This document shows, piece after piece, positions 6,150 through 6,755 of a stretch of DNA of 6,755 nt. Where the stretch lies: NCBI GenBank assembly GCA_031257695.1, contig JAIROB010000208.1, positions 1-6,755 of the forward strand, written 5' to 3'. Within the stretch, counting starts at the first letter, position 1. Each line of letters begins with the position of its first letter. The DNA is from Treponema sp. (GTDB lineage Bacteria > Spirochaetota > Spirochaetia > Treponematales > Breznakiellaceae). Both the position numbers and the translations under genes were made by a program. The notes below the pieces were generated by a model that was not told the DNA's origin, did not search any database, and saw nothing but the letters and a program-made list of their open reading frames with translations.

Positions 6150-6179
6150 TTGACAAGCCTTCTCCAGGGGGGTTATAGT
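6150..6179 (+). promoter_or_regulatory. Sigma-70-type promoter of the cobalamin riboswitch transcript
   Basis: A perfect -35 TTGACA (6150-6155) and a -10 TATAGT (6174-6179) are separated by 18 nt. An A/T-rich stretch (6127-6148) just upstream could act as an UP-like element. The predicted start near 6186 coincides with the first bases of the closing stem of the riboswitch, which supports both calls. Confidence 0.75.
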
Positions 6180-6185
6180 CGCTGT

Positions 6186-6376
6186 AGCATTCTTCAACGG
6201 AAGGGGGTGAAAATCCTCCGCTAGGCCGTAACTGTGAATGGGAAGTAGTTCCGTCCTTGACAGCCACTGACGCGCAGCTAACGCTGTTTGGGTTGGGAAG
6301 GCTGACGGAATGTCGGGAATGAGGGGGTGTTTGCCCGCCGCCCGATAACCCACAAGTCAGGAGACGTTGGTGTGCT
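6186..6376 (+). promoter_or_regulatory. Cobalamin (vitamin B12) riboswitch aptamer
   Basis: The conserved words of the cobalamin riboswitch appear in the right order: GGTGAAAATCC (6206-6216), a CCGTAACTGTGA variant of the CCGCAACTGT segment (6226-6237), GCCACTG (6263-6269), TGGGAAGGC (6294-6302) and the B12 box AAGTCAGGAGAC (6354-6365). The ends can close: AGCA (6186-6189) with TGCT (6373-6376), and CAACG (6195-6199) with CGTTG (6365-6369). This element binds a cobalamin and normally lowers expression of the gene after it, typically B12 uptake or synthesis or a B12-independent enzyme. The form of cobalamin bound cannot be told with certainty. Confidence 0.93.
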
Positions 6377-6389
6377 GATAAACGTTTCT

Positions 6390-6420
6390 TAAAAACCTCG
6401 GTCTATGGGTTTTTAGAGGA
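6390..6420 (+). promoter_or_regulatory. Candidate riboswitch expression platform: hairpin abutting a ribosome binding site
   Basis: TAAAAACC (6390-6397) pairs with GGTTTTTA (6408-6415), leaving a 10-nt loop. The loop contains GGTCTA (6400-6405), which can pair (one wobble) with TAGGCC (6222-6227) in the riboswitch, in the region where the L5 loop is expected. A loop-loop contact of this kind (L5-L13) is the known switching device of cobalamin riboswitches. The RBS-like AGAGGA (6415-6420) directly joins the 3' arm, and CCTC (6396-6399) could alternatively pair with its GAGG. This suggests control of translation start; the structure is inferred by eye. Confidence 0.5.
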
Positions 6421-6426
6421 CATTCG

Positions 6427-6755
6427 ATGTTCACTAAACTGAGTTTCCTCACGCCAGCGTTGGTAAGGGCATTTTTGGCCTTTGCTCCCCGCCGGTTCAG
6501 GGGCCGTAAGGTTCCGGGAAGCAAACCCATGACTATTATCCTCTTAAAAAAAGGACGCTGTCACAGGAAAGCGGCTATAGACACAGAGCCTGCTCTGACC
6601 GCCCACTGTCACGGCGTCCTTTTTTTGATCCCTCCACAGGAATGCGCCGCAAATCCGCGGCGGGCCAAAAAGGAATCAGGGTATTGTAGCATGATTGCCG
6701 GGGACTCACATACCCTTGGCACGGTTTTGGGGGGGGGGGGGGGGGGGGGGGGGGG
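6427..6755 (+). CDS. Open reading frame after the B12 riboswitch, running off the window (doubtful)
   Basis: The ATG at 6427 has a good ribosome binding site, AGAGGA (6415-6420), 6 nt upstream, and sits where a riboswitch-controlled gene should begin. The frame stays open for 101 codons to the terminal G run, which would read as polyglycine. The N-terminus (MFTKLSFLTPALVRAFLAFAP) is mildly hydrophobic and could be a weak signal or membrane segment. The rest is basic and cysteine-containing and matches no family I know. Against it: the frame passes straight through a terminator-like A7/T7 hairpin (6546-6626) and the protein looks atypical. It could be a true gene start, a decayed gene or a chance frame in a non-coding transcript. 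There is no stop codon in the window, so it is partial if real. Confidence 0.3.
   Translation, partial: MFTKLSFLTPALVRAFLAFAPRRFRGRKVPGSKPMTIILLKKGRCHRKAAIDTEPALTAHCHGVLFLIPPQECAANPRRAKKESGYCSMIAGDSHTLGTVLGGGGGGGG
6481..6525 (+). other. Stem-loop between the riboswitch and the terminator
   Basis: TTTGCT (6481-6486) pairs with AGCAAA (6520-6525), and CCC (6487-6489) with GGG (6516-6518) across a one-base bulge. It is one of two stem-loops lying between the riboswitch and the end of the likely transcript. Confidence 0.4.
6546..6626 (+). terminator. Intrinsic-terminator-like hairpin, potentially bidirectional
   Basis: AAAAAAAGGACGC (6546-6558) is exactly complementary to GCGTCCTTTTTTT (6614-6626), ending in a seven-T run. 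The 55-nt interior can itself fold: GCGG (6571-6574) with CCGC (6599-6602), and CAGAG (6584-6588) with CTCTG (6593-6597). The A7 and T7 ends mean the hairpin could terminate transcripts from either side. The interior is longer than in a usual terminator, so a dispersed palindromic element acting as a terminator is also possible. Confidence 0.65.
6729..6755. other. Terminal 27-base G homopolymer
   Basis: The window ends in 27 consecutive Gs with no other base. Such a run at a sequence edge is more likely a sequencing or assembly artefact (for example no-signal calls in two-colour chemistry) than genomic DNA, although G runs of 6 to 9 do occur in the repeat copies of this window. Confidence 0.8.

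Noticed and set aside
4672..6153. Long plus-strand open frame of 493 codons overlapping the TIG/transglutaminase gene and the minus-strand gene
   Set aside because: It is out of frame with two well-supported genes, is rich in Arg/Gly/Pro as expected of a shadow frame in GC-rich DNA, and continues through the intergenic repeats.
6357..6530. Minus-strand open frame of about 57 codons starting at 6530 with an AAGAGG site upstream
   Set aside because: It runs antisense through the riboswitch B12 box and expression platform, and the product is not recognisable.

Overview
The window looks like a piece of a GC-rich spirochaete chromosome, most likely a Treponema-type organism such as those of termite guts. 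The reasons are the gene order cysS followed by an ECF/sigma-24-type gene (from memory also the order in T. pallidum), a lipoprotein with a relaxed spirochaete-style lipobox, and a coiled-coil PD-(D/E)XK protein of a type I associate with treponemes. This assignment is inference from content, not from a search. The last 27 bases are an uninterrupted G run, which suggests a contig edge.

Layout. Positions 1-416 hold no gene. They contain three strong, consecutive inverted repeats (1-132, 159-199, 218-290), one copy of a short dispersed repeat (317-350), and a likely promoter for the operon that follows. Positions 417-5173 form one plus-strand gene block: cysS; then, after 36 nt, an ECF sigma factor; a zinc-finger membrane anti-sigma factor that overlaps it; a secreted protein of unknown function; and a lipoprotein with two IPT/TIG domains and a transglutaminase-like domain. 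The last three junctions overlap (11 nt, then two ATGA-type overlaps), so translation is probably coupled. A convergent minus-strand gene (5209-5817) encodes a heptad-repeat coiled coil joined to a PD-(D/E)XK nuclease-like domain. Positions 5818-6149 are a divergent intergenic region with further copies of the dispersed repeat. From 6150 rightward there is a sigma-70-type promoter, a cobalamin riboswitch (about 6186-6376), a hairpin next to a ribosome binding site, a weakly supported open frame starting at 6427, and a strong intrinsic-terminator-like hairpin (6546-6626).

How the genes may work together. The sigma/anti-sigma pair sits in a continuous operon with two exported proteins. This suggests an envelope-sensing module in which the anti-sigma factor holds the sigma factor at the inner membrane, while the secreted protein and the TIG/transglutaminase lipoprotein act outside it. 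The B12 riboswitch unit is separate. Its target is either an unrecognised protein that runs off the window or a short structured RNA.

The two most unusual signals are these. First, a repeat with the 20-nt identical core CATTCGGGCCCATAGGGGGG occurs three times, each copy lying just upstream of, and oriented toward, a sigma-70-like promoter. Second, the riboswitch is followed by structured RNA and a terminator with no recognisable gene in between.
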